A stretch of 64,000 nt of DNA from Corynebacterium halotolerans (GTDB lineage: Bacteria > Actinomycetota > Actinomycetes > Mycobacteriales > Mycobacteriaceae). The stretch is taken from assembly GCF_001056295.1 (NCBI RefSeq), contig NZ_JVMD01000018.1, positions 52,055 to 116,054 of the forward strand. The letters run 5' to 3'. The translations under genes and the position numbers were made by a program. How positions within the stretch are numbered: position 1 is the stretch's first letter; the number at the start of each line of letters is the position of its first letter. Positions 1 to 9,077 of the stretch are shown here, piece after piece. Under the pieces are notes generated by a model. It searched no databases. It was not told the origin of the DNA and worked only from the letters and a program-made list of their open reading frames with translations.

Positions 1-1401
1 CCCGCCGATTTCACCGCCCCCGGCATCACGGACGCCGACGTCCGCGCCTGGGGCGGCGAGATCGAGGACGTGCTGCCGCTGACGCCGATGCAGGAAGGGC
101 TGATGCTTTCGTCGCTGACCTCGGGCGATCCCGCGGGATACGCGGTGCAGACGCCGCTGCGCGTGCGCGGCCGCGTCGATGCCGCGGCGCTGGGCCGAGC
201 CGTCGGCGCCGTGCTGCGGCGGTTCCCCAACCTGCGCATCCAACCCGCGGCCACGGTGGACGGCACCCCGGTGGGCGTCGTCAGGCCCTGCGGCGCGTTC
301 GGCTGCCGGGTCCGCGACGCGAACCGGGCCCCCGACCTCATCGCCGCCGACGCCGCCGAGGGATTCGACTTCGCCGCCGCGCCCCTGCTGCGGGTCACGG
401 TCGCGCACCCCGGCGACGGCGCCGACGGCGAGACGCTGGTGCTCATCTCGGCCCACCACATCCTCACCGACGGCTGGACCGGGCAGCTGCTGCCCGTGGC
501 CATCTTCGCCGAATACGCCCGAGAGATCGGGGCCGACCCGGGCGTCGGCCGCATCGGCGACCCCGGGGCGTTCCCGGCGCTGCTCGAGGCGATCGCGGAA
601 GACGGGCCGGAGGCCCGGAGGGCCTGGGAAGCCAGGCTGCGCGGGGTCGCCCCGGCGCTGGTCGGGCCGGAGGCCACGCCCACCCGGGCCGGCCAGTCGT
701 CGCGGATGAGCTCGGTCGGCCAGGACGTCGTGGACCGGCTCCACGCGGTCACCCGCCGACTCGGGGTCACCCCGGCCGTCGCCTACCAGGCGGCGTGGGC
801 GCGGACCCTCGGGATTGTCCTCGGCAGGGGCGACGTCGTGTTCGGGGAGGTCGTGTCCGGGCGGGATCCCTCCATCGCCGGAGTGGCGGAGGGCATCGGC
901 TGCTTCGCCAACCTCGTCGCCGTCCCGGCGTCGGTCGACCCCTCCGGCACCTGGGCCGGCGCGCTGGCGCAGATGCGCGACGAGCGCCTGCCGCTGCTGG
1001 GCCACGACCATTTCCCCATGACCCGGGCGCTGTCCGTCACGGGCGCGCGCCGGTTGTTCGACACCATGTTCGTGCACCAGTCCTACCCCCCGCACCAGGA
1101 CCGGCTCGCGTCGATCCTGGAGTCCTGCGGGCTGGGCCACGTCGGCACCGACCCGGGCGGCACCACGGACAACGCGGCGCTGCTGATGGTGTTCCCCGGG
1201 GACTCCGTCATCGGGGGAGCGGGGACCCGGTTCCTGTTCACCTTCGCCGCGGGCGTCATCGACGACGCCGCGGCGGAGGTCATCGAAAAGCTCTTCCTCG
1301 GGTGCGTGCGCGCCATCGCCGACGCACCGGACGCGGCGATCGCGGACGGGCCCGTGCCCGACGAATTCGATGCCATGGCCCTCGGGGGAATTCTCCGCTG
1401 A
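1..1401 (+). CDS. NRPS, C-terminal condensation domain (5' end outside window)
   Basis: The reading frame is open from base 1, so this is the 3' end of a larger nonribosomal peptide synthetase gene. The visible 466 residues are one condensation-type domain. It opens with the LPLTPMQEG motif typical of a domain that follows a carrier protein, and has the catalytic HHILTDGW (HHxxxDG, about residues 152-159). An epimerisation domain would usually show a different HHxxxDG context, so condensation is preferred. No carrier or thioesterase domain follows; the protein simply ends. A terminal condensation domain is the arrangement reported for MbtF of mycobactin, where it is thought to release and cyclise hydroxylysine. 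The neighbours (mbtT/mbtC/mbtD/mbtA-like genes) support that comparison. Substrate cannot be read because the adenylation domain is outside the window. Confidence 0.85.
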   Translation, partial: PADFTAPGITDADVRAWGGEIEDVLPLTPMQEGLMLSSLTSGDPAGYAVQTPLRVRGRVDAAALGRAVGAVLRRFPNLRIQPAATVDGTPVGVVRPCGAFGCRVRDANRAPDLIAADAAEGFDFAAAPLLRVTVAHPGDGADGETLVLISAHHILTDGWTGQLLPVAIFAEYAREIGADPGVGRIGDPGAFPALLEAIAEDGPEARRAWEARLRGVAPALVGPEATPTRAGQSSRMSSVGQDVVDRLHAVTRRLGVTPAVAYQAAWARTLGIVLGRGDVVFGEVVSGRDPSIAGVAEGIGCFANLVAVPASVDPSGTWAGALAQMRDERLPLLGHDHFPMTRALSVTGARRLFDTMFVHQSYPPHQDRLASILESCGLGHVGTDPGGTTDNAALLMVFPGDSVIGGAGTRFLFTFAAGVIDDAAAEVIEKLFLGCVRAIADAPDAAIADGPVPDEFDAMALGGILR

Positions 1402-1445
1402 CGGCCCCGACCGGGACCCGAATCACACACTTCGAAAGGAAACAC

Positions 1446-2210
1446 ATGCAGACCCAGATCGGATCCGCTTGGCTGCGCCGCTTCGGGCGCGAAGCGGTGC
1501 GGGGGGCGACGCCCCTCGTGATCTGCCCCCACGCGGGCGGCGGGGCGGCGGCCTACCGGCCGTTGGCCGCGGCAATCGAGGAAGCGGCGCAGGGGGCGGT
1601 GGACGTCATCGCGCTGCAGTACCCGGGCCGCCAGGACCGCATCGCCGACCCCGCCCCGGAGACCATCGGCGGCTACGCGGACGGCGCGCTCGCCGAGCTG
1701 CGCCCTCTGCTTTGCGACGGCCCGGCGCCCATCCTGTTCGGCCACAGCATGGGGTCGATGGTCGCCTTCGAACTGGCGCGCCGCCTCGAGGAGGAGGGGA
1801 TCGCCGTGGGGCGTCTGTTCGTCTCCGGTGCCGTGGCGCCGTCGCGGGTGGCCGACCTGCCGCCCCATCCCACCGACGATGAAGGGCTGGCACGCCACCT
1901 GGCGGCGCTGCGCGGAACCGGCGGGGACGTGCTGGGCCACCCGGACATCATGCGGCTCGCGCTGCCGGCCCTGCGCGCCGACTACGCGGCCTTCGACCGC
2001 TACGAGACGGCCGGGGAGGCGCCGCTGGCCGCCCCCATCAGCGCCTTCGGCGGCGAGGACGACGAACACGTCACGCCCGGCGACCTCTTCGGTTGGTCGG
2101 GGCACACCTGCGGCGGCTGCGACGTGCGGCTGTTCCCCGGCGGACACTTCTACATCGACGACCGCGTCGGGGCCGTCGCCGCCGCCATCGTGGGACTGGT
2201 GCGGCCATGA
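1446..2210 (+). CDS. Type II thioesterase (MbtT-like)
   Basis: A 254-residue alpha/beta hydrolase of the GrsT/MbtT class, which removes misprimed or stalled acyl groups from NRPS/PKS carrier domains. The nucleophile motif GHSMGS puts the catalytic serine near residue 101, and the C-terminal GGHFYID supplies the histidine. The start at 1446 is preceded by AAAGGA about 6 nt upstream; longer in-frame extensions run inside the NRPS gene and are not credible. The gene follows the NRPS stop by 44 nt and its TGA overlaps the next start (ATGA), so it belongs to the siderophore operon. Family assignment is firm; which carrier it edits is inference. Confidence 0.9.
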   Translation: MQTQIGSAWLRRFGREAVRGATPLVICPHAGGGAAAYRPLAAAIEEAAQGAVDVIALQYPGRQDRIADPAPETIGGYADGALAELRPLLCDGPAPILFGHSMGSMVAFELARRLEEEGIAVGRLFVSGAVAPSRVADLPPHPTDDEGLARHLAALRGTGGDVLGHPDIMRLALPALRADYAAFDRYETAGEAPLAAPISAFGGEDDEHVTPGDLFGWSGHTCGGCDVRLFPGGHFYIDDRVGAVAAAIVGLVRP

Positions 2211-3541
2211 GCTCCATCGTGATCACCGGAATGGGCGTCGCCGCCCCCGGGGGCGTGACCGGGCCGACCTCCCTGTGGCGGATGTTGGAGGCCGGGCGCG
2301 ACGTGCTCGGCCCCCTGCCCCGGGACCGCGGCTGGCCGTTGGACCTGCTGTTCTCCCTCGGCGACCGGCCCGGCTGGGCGCCGGTGCCCGATTCGGGCGG
2401 GTTCCTGGACGATGCCGCGGAGTTCGATGCCGCGTTCTTCGGGGTGGCTCCCCGCGAAGCGCCCGCGCTCGATCCCCAGCAGAGGGTCGGGCTGAGGGTC
2501 GCGTGGGAGGCGCTGGAGAACGCCGGATTGAACCCGGCGTCCCTGTCCGGGCAATGGGGCGGCTGCTTCATCGGGGCGTCCTACACCGAATACGGCCCGC
2601 GCATCGACGAAGTCAACGAGCTCTCCGGGTTCCGCGGGACCGGCGTGTCCCTCTCCGCGGTGTCGGGGCGGGTGTCGCATGCGCTCGGCCTGCATGGGCC
2701 GTCGATGACCGTCGACGCCGCCTGCGCGTCGTCCCTCGCGGCGATTTCCGCGGCCGTCGCCTCCGTCGCGTCGGGGGAGAGCGACTGGGCGCTGGCGGGC
2801 GGGGTCTGCGTCATGGGCTCCGCGGCACCCTTCGTCGAATTCTCGGCGAACGGCGCGATTTCGGCGGACGGGCGCTGCCGGCCGTATTCGTCGCGGGCGT
2901 CGGGGACCGTGTGGTCGGAGGGGGCGGCCCTGTTCGTGGTGGAACGGGAGGACGCCGCCCGGGCCCGGGGCGCGCGGATCCTGGGCCGGGTGCGGGCGGC
3001 CGTGGTCAACCACAACGGCTCCGGTGCCCCGCTCGCGGTGCCCTCCCAGCGGGCCCAGGAGGCGCTGTGCCGCAGGGCGCTTGCCGTGTCCGGCCTGGCC
3101 GCGGCGGACATCACGATGATCGAGGGCCATGGCACCGCCACGGCCGTCGGAGATCCCATAGAACTCCGGGCGCTGCACGGCACCTACGGGCAACCGGGCC
3201 CGGATGGCGCTCCGCCGGTGTCCATCGGGTCCATCAAGGCCAACCTGGGCCACGCCCAGGCCGCCGCCGGTGGCCTGGGCCTGGCCAAGGTCCTGCTGTC
3301 GGGATGGCACGGCCGGATTCCGCGGAGCCCGCACATCGGGGAGCCGACGCGGGCATTGGATTGGGAAGAGACGAGGCTCCGGCCGGCGATGGCATCCGCC
3401 GAGTGGCCCGCCCGCGACGGGCGCCGCTGCGCCGTGGCGTCCTCCTTCGGGATGGCGGGGACCAACGCGCAGCTGATCATCGAAATGGACGAACGCGGGG
3501 GCGATTCCGCGCTCGGCGACACCGAAGGAGCATCACGATGA
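2207..3541 (+). CDS. Stand-alone ketosynthase of a split PKS (MbtC-like)
   Basis: A 444-residue beta-ketoacyl synthase. The active-site cysteine lies in VDAACASSL (about residue 173), with both catalytic histidines in EGHGTAT and NLGHAQAAAG. The protein ends just after the KS fold (SSFGMAGTN motif near the C terminus) and has no acyltransferase or carrier domain; these are on the next gene. This KS / AT-KR-ACP split over two proteins is the MbtC/MbtD (NbtB/NbtC) arrangement of mycobactin and nocobactin synthesis, where one malonate-derived unit is inserted between NRPS modules. Start 2207 overlaps the thioesterase stop by 4 nt, and the stop overlaps the next start the same way, implying translational coupling and paired stoichiometry. 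Confidence 0.92.
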   Translation: MSSIVITGMGVAAPGGVTGPTSLWRMLEAGRDVLGPLPRDRGWPLDLLFSLGDRPGWAPVPDSGGFLDDAAEFDAAFFGVAPREAPALDPQQRVGLRVAWEALENAGLNPASLSGQWGGCFIGASYTEYGPRIDEVNELSGFRGTGVSLSAVSGRVSHALGLHGPSMTVDAACASSLAAISAAVASVASGESDWALAGGVCVMGSAAPFVEFSANGAISADGRCRPYSSRASGTVWSEGAALFVVEREDAARARGARILGRVRAAVVNHNGSGAPLAVPSQRAQEALCRRALAVSGLAAADITMIEGHGTATAVGDPIELRALHGTYGQPGPDGAPPVSIGSIKANLGHAQAAAGGLGLAKVLLSGWHGRIPRSPHIGEPTRALDWEETRLRPAMASAEWPARDGRRCAVASSFGMAGTNAQLIIEMDERGGDSALGDTEGASR

Positions 3542-6500
3542 ACGCCGCACACCACGATGGCGCGCCGCCGATGGTCGTCGTTTCGTCGGCGCACCGAGGC
3601 GGAGTCGCCCGCGAGGCCGCCGCCATCGCCGCCTTCCTGCGGGAGTCGCCGGACGTCTCCGTCGGCGACGTCGCGGCGGCCCTCGACGCGACCCGCGGGT
3701 GGAGGCGCTTCCGCGCCGTCATCGTCGCGGCCGACCGGGCGGAACTGCTCGAGAACCTGGACGCGCTGGCGCAGGGCCGCGCCGCCGGGAAAACCGCGGC
3801 CGGCGAAGCCTCCGCCCGAACCATCGCGATGGTGTTCCCGGGACAGGGGTCCCAGCGCCCCGGCATGGGGCTGCTGGCGCACTCCGCGTCGCCCGGGTAC
3901 CGCGCGGCGGTCGCCGAATACGACCTCCTTTTCGACGAGATCTTCGGGTTCCGCCCCGGCAGGTACCTGCTGGAACCCGAACACGGCGACGACATCCGCG
4001 TCGTGCAGCCCGCCCTGTTCGTGCACATGATCGGGCTCGCCGAACTCTGGCGCGAGCACGGGGTGGAACCGGACATGACCATCGGGCACAGCCAGGGGGA
4101 GATCGCCGCCGCGCGGGTCGCCGGGCTGATCGGGGCGCGCGACGCCGTCAGGGTCGTCGGGTCGCGGGCGCGGCTGGTCCACGACCTCATCGCCGACGGG
4201 CGGTTGTCCGCCGACAACGCGATGGCGGTGATCGGCGCGGACCGCGACACCGTCGAGGCGGCCCTGGCCCGGCAGGTCGGATGGGCGGAACTGTCCGTGG
4301 TCAACGCTCCGGGCATCCACGCCATCGCCGGAGAGACCCCCGCCATTGACGGCATCGTCGGCGACATGGCCGACCGGGGCGTGTTCGCCCGCCGCATCCG
4401 GGTCGACTACCCGGCCCACACTTCGCTCGTCGGCGCCTTCCGGGACGACTTCCTGGGGCTGCTCGATGACCTGGATGAGCCGCGCTTCGATCCGGCGGCG
4501 ATCCCCTGTTTCGGCGGTGCGCTGGGCGGGCCGATCACCCCCGACCTCGACCCGGCGACGTACTGGTACTGGAACCTGCGCAACCGGGTCCGCTTCGATC
4601 TCGCGGTCGAACGGGCCGCCGAAGCCGGCGCCGACGTGTTCATCGAGGCTTCCGAGCATCCCACCCTCCAATTGTCGATCAACGGGATCCTCGCGGGAAT
4701 CGGCGGGACCGGCGGCCCCGGCGCCGTCAACATCGGGACGTTGCGCCGGGATGACGGCGACCTCTCCGGCTTCCTCGGGTCCCTCGCCGCCGTCCGCGCG
4801 GTGCATCGGGGCCTGGACGCGCCGGGCGGGACGCCGCCCGGGGCCGTGCCGTGGGGTTTCCCCGCCACCGTCTGGGAACGGGCGGAGTACTGGGCACCGG
4901 GACCGGACGCCACGGTCCCGGGCGGCGGCGTGCCCGCGCGTCCGGCCCCGACTCCGGCCCCGGTTCAGAATCCGTTGATGCGGGCGGGAGAACCGCCGCT
5001 CGTTTTCTCGGAACGATGGTCCGCCCTCGGCGAAGGAGAGCTCGCCGCACCGGACTCCCTGTGCATCGTCGGCGCGGATGACGCCTTCCGCGCCGAATTG
5101 GCGGCCGCGGCGGCCCGCTTCGGCGACCGGATCGTCGATGAGCCGGCCGCCGCGGGACGCATCCTGGTGCTGCCGCCCGACGGCGGGACCGGAGACGAAC
5201 CGGCGGAGGCCATGGCGGCGTTCCTCGCGGACGCCCACCGGGAGCTCGCCGATGCCGCGGGCACGGCCGGCACCGCATGCCTGGTCACGCGGGGCGGGGA
5301 ATCCGCCGGAGACGTGGCACCGGGACGGGTCGACGCGGGGCACGCCGCGGCGGCGGCCATGATGCGCTGCATCGGCGCCGCGACCGGCCCGGGACCGATG
5401 CGCATCGACGTCGAACCGGACCACGACCCCGCCGAGACCGCCCGATCGGTGATCAGGGCCCTCCACGCGACGGAGGAACCGGAAATCGTCGTCCGGGGCC
5501 GCGAGCTTCTCGGACGCCGGTTCGTTCCGATTTCCGCCGGCACGCCCAACGTTCCGCCCACCGTGGTGATCATCGGGGGCACCGGACCCGTCGGCAGGGC
5601 CTTCGCGGCCCGGTGCGTCGCCCTCGGGGCCGCCGACGTGGTGCTCGTGTCCCGCACTGCACCGTCGGCGGCGCTCGCGGCCGAGATCGCCGGGCTGGCG
5701 GACGGGGGAACCGCCGCCGTCCGCCACGTGCGCTGCGACGCGACCGATCGGGCGCAGCTCGCCCGGCTGGCCGCGGACCTGGGCTCCGCCGGCCCGCGCC
5801 TGATCGTCCACTGCACCGTCGATTACGCCTCCGCCGAATCGGCCGCCGCGGACGACGGTGCCGCGGATGCCGGCGCCTGGCACCGCGCGGACGCCGCCAA
5901 GCGGGGATCGCTGGCCGCCGTCGTGGCGGAGCTGGCCCGCCCCGGGGACCGGGTGCTGGCCTGCTCGTCGCTGTCCGCGGGAATCGGGGGTCGGGGCCAC
6001 GCCGCCTATGCCGCCGTCAACCGGCTCCTCGAAGTCGAGGCGGCCCGGGCCCGCGAAAACGGGGTGGACGCCCTCGCCATCCGGTGGGGCCTGTGGCACG
6101 GGGTCGGGGCCGACAACGACGGGGCGATCGGCGAGATCGAGGCCATCGGCCTTCGCCCGATGGACCCGGATGCGGCCGTCGATGCCGCGCTCGGGCTGTT
6201 CGGCGGCGATGACGCGATGGCCACGGTCGCCTCGGGCGATTGGCGCAAGGTGGCGGCGGTCCACGAACTCCGGGGAATGCCCGGGCTGTTCTCGCGCATC
6301 GCGGGGGCGCCTGCCCCGGAAACACCGGCGAAGGACGGGGAACCGGCGGCGACCGAAACCGCCCCGGCGCCAGGAGCCTCCGCCGGAGCGGGGGCGATCG
6401 CCCGGTCGGTGCTGCTGGAGACCCTCGGGTACGCCGAAGGCGACGACCCCGACCCGACCGTGCCCCTGGTTTCCCTGGGGCTGGACTCGGTCCAGGCCCT

Positions 6501-6618
6501 CGACGCATGCAACCGCATCACTTCGGCGACGGGTGCGGAGGTGCCGATCGCGGGCATCCTCTCCGGCGCCTCCCTCGACGACGTAGTCGCAATGATGACC
6601 GAGAAAGGACGAGATTGA
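3538..6618 (+). CDS. Polyketide synthase AT-KR-ACP (MbtD-like)
   Basis: A 1026-residue PKS partner of the preceding ketosynthase. Residues 1-90 look like the KS-AT linker that normally follows a KS, so the split falls exactly at the KS/linker border. The acyltransferase has GQGSQ (about 102-106) and GHSQGE (Ser185). The specificity loop reads YPAH instead of HAFH (malonyl) or YASH (methylmalonyl). A structural half and catalytic half of a ketoreductase follow, with GGTGPVG (about 679) for NADPH and YAAVN (about 824) carrying the catalytic tyrosine. The ACP ends the protein with GLDSVQAL (Ser983, phosphopantetheine site). No dehydratase or enoylreductase is seen, so a beta-hydroxy extender unit is expected. 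Starts with ATGA overlap to the KS gene. Confidence 0.92.
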   Translation: MNAAHHDGAPPMVVVSSAHRGGVAREAAAIAAFLRESPDVSVGDVAAALDATRGWRRFRAVIVAADRAELLENLDALAQGRAAGKTAAGEASARTIAMVFPGQGSQRPGMGLLAHSASPGYRAAVAEYDLLFDEIFGFRPGRYLLEPEHGDDIRVVQPALFVHMIGLAELWREHGVEPDMTIGHSQGEIAAARVAGLIGARDAVRVVGSRARLVHDLIADGRLSADNAMAVIGADRDTVEAALARQVGWAELSVVNAPGIHAIAGETPAIDGIVGDMADRGVFARRIRVDYPAHTSLVGAFRDDFLGLLDDLDEPRFDPAAIPCFGGALGGPITPDLDPATYWYWNLRNRVRFDLAVERAAEAGADVFIEASEHPTLQLSINGILAGIGGTGGPGAVNIGTLRRDDGDLSGFLGSLAAVRAVHRGLDAPGGTPPGAVPWGFPATVWERAEYWAPGPDATVPGGGVPARPAPTPAPVQNPLMRAGEPPLVFSERWSALGEGELAAPDSLCIVGADDAFRAELAAAAARFGDRIVDEPAAAGRILVLPPDGGTGDEPAEAMAAFLADAHRELADAAGTAGTACLVTRGGESAGDVAPGRVDAGHAAAAAMMRCIGAATGPGPMRIDVEPDHDPAETARSVIRALHATEEPEIVVRGRELLGRRFVPISAGTPNVPPTVVIIGGTGPVGRAFAARCVALGAADVVLVSRTAPSAALAAEIAGLADGGTAAVRHVRCDATDRAQLARLAADLGSAGPRLIVHCTVDYASAESAAADDGAADAGAWHRADAAKRGSLAAVVAELARPGDRVLACSSLSAGIGGRGHAAYAAVNRLLEVEAARARENGVDALAIRWGLWHGVGADNDGAIGEIEAIGLRPMDPDAAVDAALGLFGGDDAMATVASGDWRKVAAVHELRGMPGLFSRIAGAPAPETPAKDGEPAATETAPAPGASAGAGAIARSVLLETLGYAEGDDPDPTVPLVSLGLDSVQALDACNRITSATGAEVPIAGILSGASLDDVVAMMTEKGRD

Positions 6619-8258
6619 TGGACAACGATGACCGGAACGTGACGGAGACGGAGGCCGGCGGGTACCCCGACATGGTGGAATACCCGGCCGACGTCGCGCG
6701 CGCCTACCGGGAGGCGGGGTACTGGACCGGGGAGACGCTGCCGGGGTTCATCGGCCGCGTCTGCGCCGAGCACGGCGACGCCCCCTGCGTGACGGACGAA
6801 TCCGGCACGCTCACCTACCGGCAGTTGATCGAATCGGCGGATCGCGCCGCGCAATGGCTTCGCGAGAGCGGCATCGCCCCGGGGGACCGGGTGCTGATCT
6901 ACATGCCGAACACCATCGCCTTCGTCGAGGTCTTCTGCGCCATCCTGCGGGTCGGCGCGGTACCGGTGCTGGCGCTGGCCGCCCACGGGCGCGCCGAACT
7001 CGTCCACGTCGCACGGCACTCCGGCGCGCAGCTGCTGGTCACGGCGGAGCGGAAGGGCATGACCGACCCCCTGGCCATCGCCGAGACGGTGGCCGGGGAA
7101 GTCGGCGATCTCCGCGTCGCGGCCGTCGGCGCGCCCGGGGCGAGGGCGTGGCGGGCGTGCGGAGACGGGGTCGAGGCACCTCATGAGGCGCCGCCGTCCT
7201 CGATGGCGCTGATGCTGCTGTCCGGCGGCACCACCGGGGCGCCGAAGCTGATCCCGCGCACGCACGACGACTACCTGTACTCCGTGCGGGAGAGCGTCGA
7301 CGTGTGCCGGCTGCGCAAGGGCGACGTCATGATGATCGCGTTGCCGTGCACCCACAACTTCACGCTCAGCGCCCCCGGGATCCTCGGCGCGATGCAGGTG
7401 GGCGCGGAAATCGTGATGGCCCCGGACCCGTCGCCCGCGACGTGCCTGGAGCTCGTCGGCCGCCACCGAGTCACCCACGTGGCTCTGGTTCCGCCGCTGT
7501 TGCTGGCATGGCTCAATTCGCTGGACCTGGCGGGCTCGGACCTGTCCTCGCTGCGGACGGTGTGGGTCGGGGGCGCGAAGCTGTCCGAGGCGGCGGCGCG
7601 CCGGGTGACGCCGGAGCTGGGCTGTCGGCTGCAGCAGGTCTTCGGCATGGCCGAGGGGCTGTTGAATTACACCCGCCTCGACGACCCCGACGAGGTCGTG
7701 GAAAAGACCCAGGGGCGGCCGGTTTCGCCGGCCGATGAAGTGCTCGTCGTGGACGACGGCGGGGAGCCGGTGCCCGCGGGAACGGAAGGCCATCTGCTGA
7801 CGCGTGGCCCGTACACCATCCGCGGCTACTACCGGGCCCCCGACCACAACCGCCGCAGCTTCACGGACGACGGCTTCTACCGCACCGGGGACCTGGTGCG
7901 GGTGGACGAGCGGGGCAACATCACCGTCACCGGCCGCTCGAAGGACATCATCAATCGGGGAGGGGAGAAGATCGCCCCCGAGCTGGTCGAAAACGGCCTG
8001 CTCACGCACCCGGGGGTCCACGACGCCTCGGTGGTCGGCATCCCGGACGAGGTGCTGGGCGAGAAGATCCGGGCGCTGGTCATCCCCCGGTCGCGGGAGG
8101 AGGGGCAGTGCCCCACGCCGGCGCAACTGCGAATGCATCTGCGGCGCCACGGGCTGGCCTCGTTCTCGATTCCCGATGTGATCGACCTCGTCGACGAGTT
8201 CCCGTTCACCGCGGTGGGAAAGGTGGACAAGGGCAATCAGCGGACCGGCGGCCGGTGA
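6618..8258 (+). CDS. Aryl-AMP ligase (salicylate or 2,3-DHB activating; MbtA/EntE family)
   Basis: A 546-residue stand-alone adenylation enzyme that would activate an aromatic acid and load it on an aryl carrier protein, starting siderophore assembly. It has the P-loop SGGTTGAPK, the A8 TGD motif and the late lysine motif GKVDK. The acid pocket motif HNFTLSAPG starts at His246. Aligned to Bacillus DhbE with a constant offset of 12, the DhbE Ser240 position is Ala252 and the Val337 position is Leu349 (in GLLNYTRLDD). Leucine there is the state described for salicylate activators; alanine at the other site is neither the DHB Ser nor the salicylate Cys. Salicylate is therefore favoured but not proven. 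The start overlaps the PKS stop by 1 nt (TGATG), so it is the last gene of the operon. Confidence 0.88.
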   Translation: MDNDDRNVTETEAGGYPDMVEYPADVARAYREAGYWTGETLPGFIGRVCAEHGDAPCVTDESGTLTYRQLIESADRAAQWLRESGIAPGDRVLIYMPNTIAFVEVFCAILRVGAVPVLALAAHGRAELVHVARHSGAQLLVTAERKGMTDPLAIAETVAGEVGDLRVAAVGAPGARAWRACGDGVEAPHEAPPSSMALMLLSGGTTGAPKLIPRTHDDYLYSVRESVDVCRLRKGDVMMIALPCTHNFTLSAPGILGAMQVGAEIVMAPDPSPATCLELVGRHRVTHVALVPPLLLAWLNSLDLAGSDLSSLRTVWVGGAKLSEAAARRVTPELGCRLQQVFGMAEGLLNYTRLDDPDEVVEKTQGRPVSPADEVLVVDDGGEPVPAGTEGHLLTRGPYTIRGYYRAPDHNRRSFTDDGFYRTGDLVRVDERGNITVTGRSKDIINRGGEKIAPELVENGLLTHPGVHDASVVGIPDEVLGEKIRALVIPRSREEGQCPTPAQLRMHLRRHGLASFSIPDVIDLVDEFPFTAVGKVDKGNQRTGGR

Positions 8259-8275
8259 CCCGGGCCCGGGTCACC
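8254..8275. terminator. Perfect 22-bp palindrome carrying both convergent stop codons
   Basis: The sequence is a perfect 11+11 inverted repeat without a loop, centred between 8264 and 8265. The aryl-AMP ligase TGA (8256-8258) lies in the left arm and the hydrolase stop (8271-8273, reverse strand) in the right arm. It probably acts as a two-way terminator or transcript-end barrier between the convergent operons. It lacks a T tract, so rho-independent termination is not certain. Confidence 0.5.
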
Positions 8276-9077
8276 CGCCGCCGAGGCGGAGGAAACCGAG
8301 CAGCACGGCATTGAACGCATCGGGCCGCTCCAGGTACCCCCAGTGCCCGGTCCGCGGGAGCTCGACGTACCCGCACCGCGGGATGGAGTCGGCGACTTCG
8401 CGGACCTGGGCGGGTGGAATCACGGCGTCATCGGCGTAGGCGAGGGCCAGGCAACGCGCGGTGATCCGCCCGTAGGCCTCCCTGCGGTCCCGGCCGTCAT
8501 CGACCATCGCCTGCAGGCGGGCGCCGTAGCCGGGCGCGGGGGCGTGGCGGACGATGTCCATCCAATCGCGGCACGCGACGTCGTCGAGAAGCGTCGACGC
8601 CGACAGGTTGCGGGACACCTCCGCCGCGGCCGCGAACTCGGGGTGTTCCGCCCGCAGCATGGCATCCGCGTCCGCGGCATGCCGGGACATGGCCAGTTGG
8701 GCGGGCGTCTGGCGGGCGTGGCCGGCGGCGAACACCGCCCCGCGCACCAGATCCGGGCGCGACAGGGCGAGTTCCTGGCAGATCCGCGCGCCCAACGACG
8801 TGCCCACCACGAAGGCCGGCTGCCCGTGCTCGGACTCGATGATGCCGGCGAGATCCGCGACCATGTCGTCGAGGGTGAAGGGGATGGAGTGGCCGGCGGA
8901 GACCCCGGAGCCGCGGTTGTCGAACACGGTGACGCGGTACCCCGCCCGCACCAGCGCCGGCACCTGGTGCAGCTCCCACACGCGCCCGCCGTGCCCGCGG
9001 CCCATGACCAGGACGACGGGCGGGCCGTCGCCGCGGGTGCGCACGCCGTGGCCGCCCTCCGGCGCCGCGCCCGTCAT
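8271..9077 (-). CDS. Alpha/beta hydrolase in siderophore operon
   Basis: A 268-residue alpha/beta hydrolase fold protein. The nucleophile elbow reads GTSLGA with the catalytic serine, the aspartate is in YADDAVIP and the histidine in TGHWGYLERP. The start ATG at 9077 overlaps the upstream acyltransferase stop (ATGA); a further upstream start would lie wholly inside that gene. It is third in the isochorismate synthase - acyltransferase - hydrolase operon. Position suggests a role in siderophore maturation, proof-reading or hydrolysis of an acyl or ester bond, but the substrate cannot be told from sequence. It lacks a signal peptide, so it should be cytoplasmic. Confidence 0.8.
   Translation of the reverse strand: MTGAAPEGGHGVRTRGDGPPVVLVMGRGHGGRVWELHQVPALVRAGYRVTVFDNRGSGVSAGHSIPFTLDDMVADLAGIIESEHGQPAFVVGTSLGARICQELALSRPDLVRGAVFAAGHARQTPAQLAMSRHAADADAMLRAEHPEFAAAAEVSRNLSASTLLDDVACRDWMDIVRHAPAPGYGARLQAMVDDGRDRREAYGRITARCLALAYADDAVIPPAQVREVADSIPRCGYVELPRTGHWGYLERPDAFNAVLLGFLRLGGG

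Noticed and set aside
3184-6264. Very long open frame antisense to the AT-KR-ACP gene
   Set aside because: High GC removes stop codons from the antisense strand; the translation is Arg/Gly/Pro-rich, shows no motif and the forward frame is a clear PKS.
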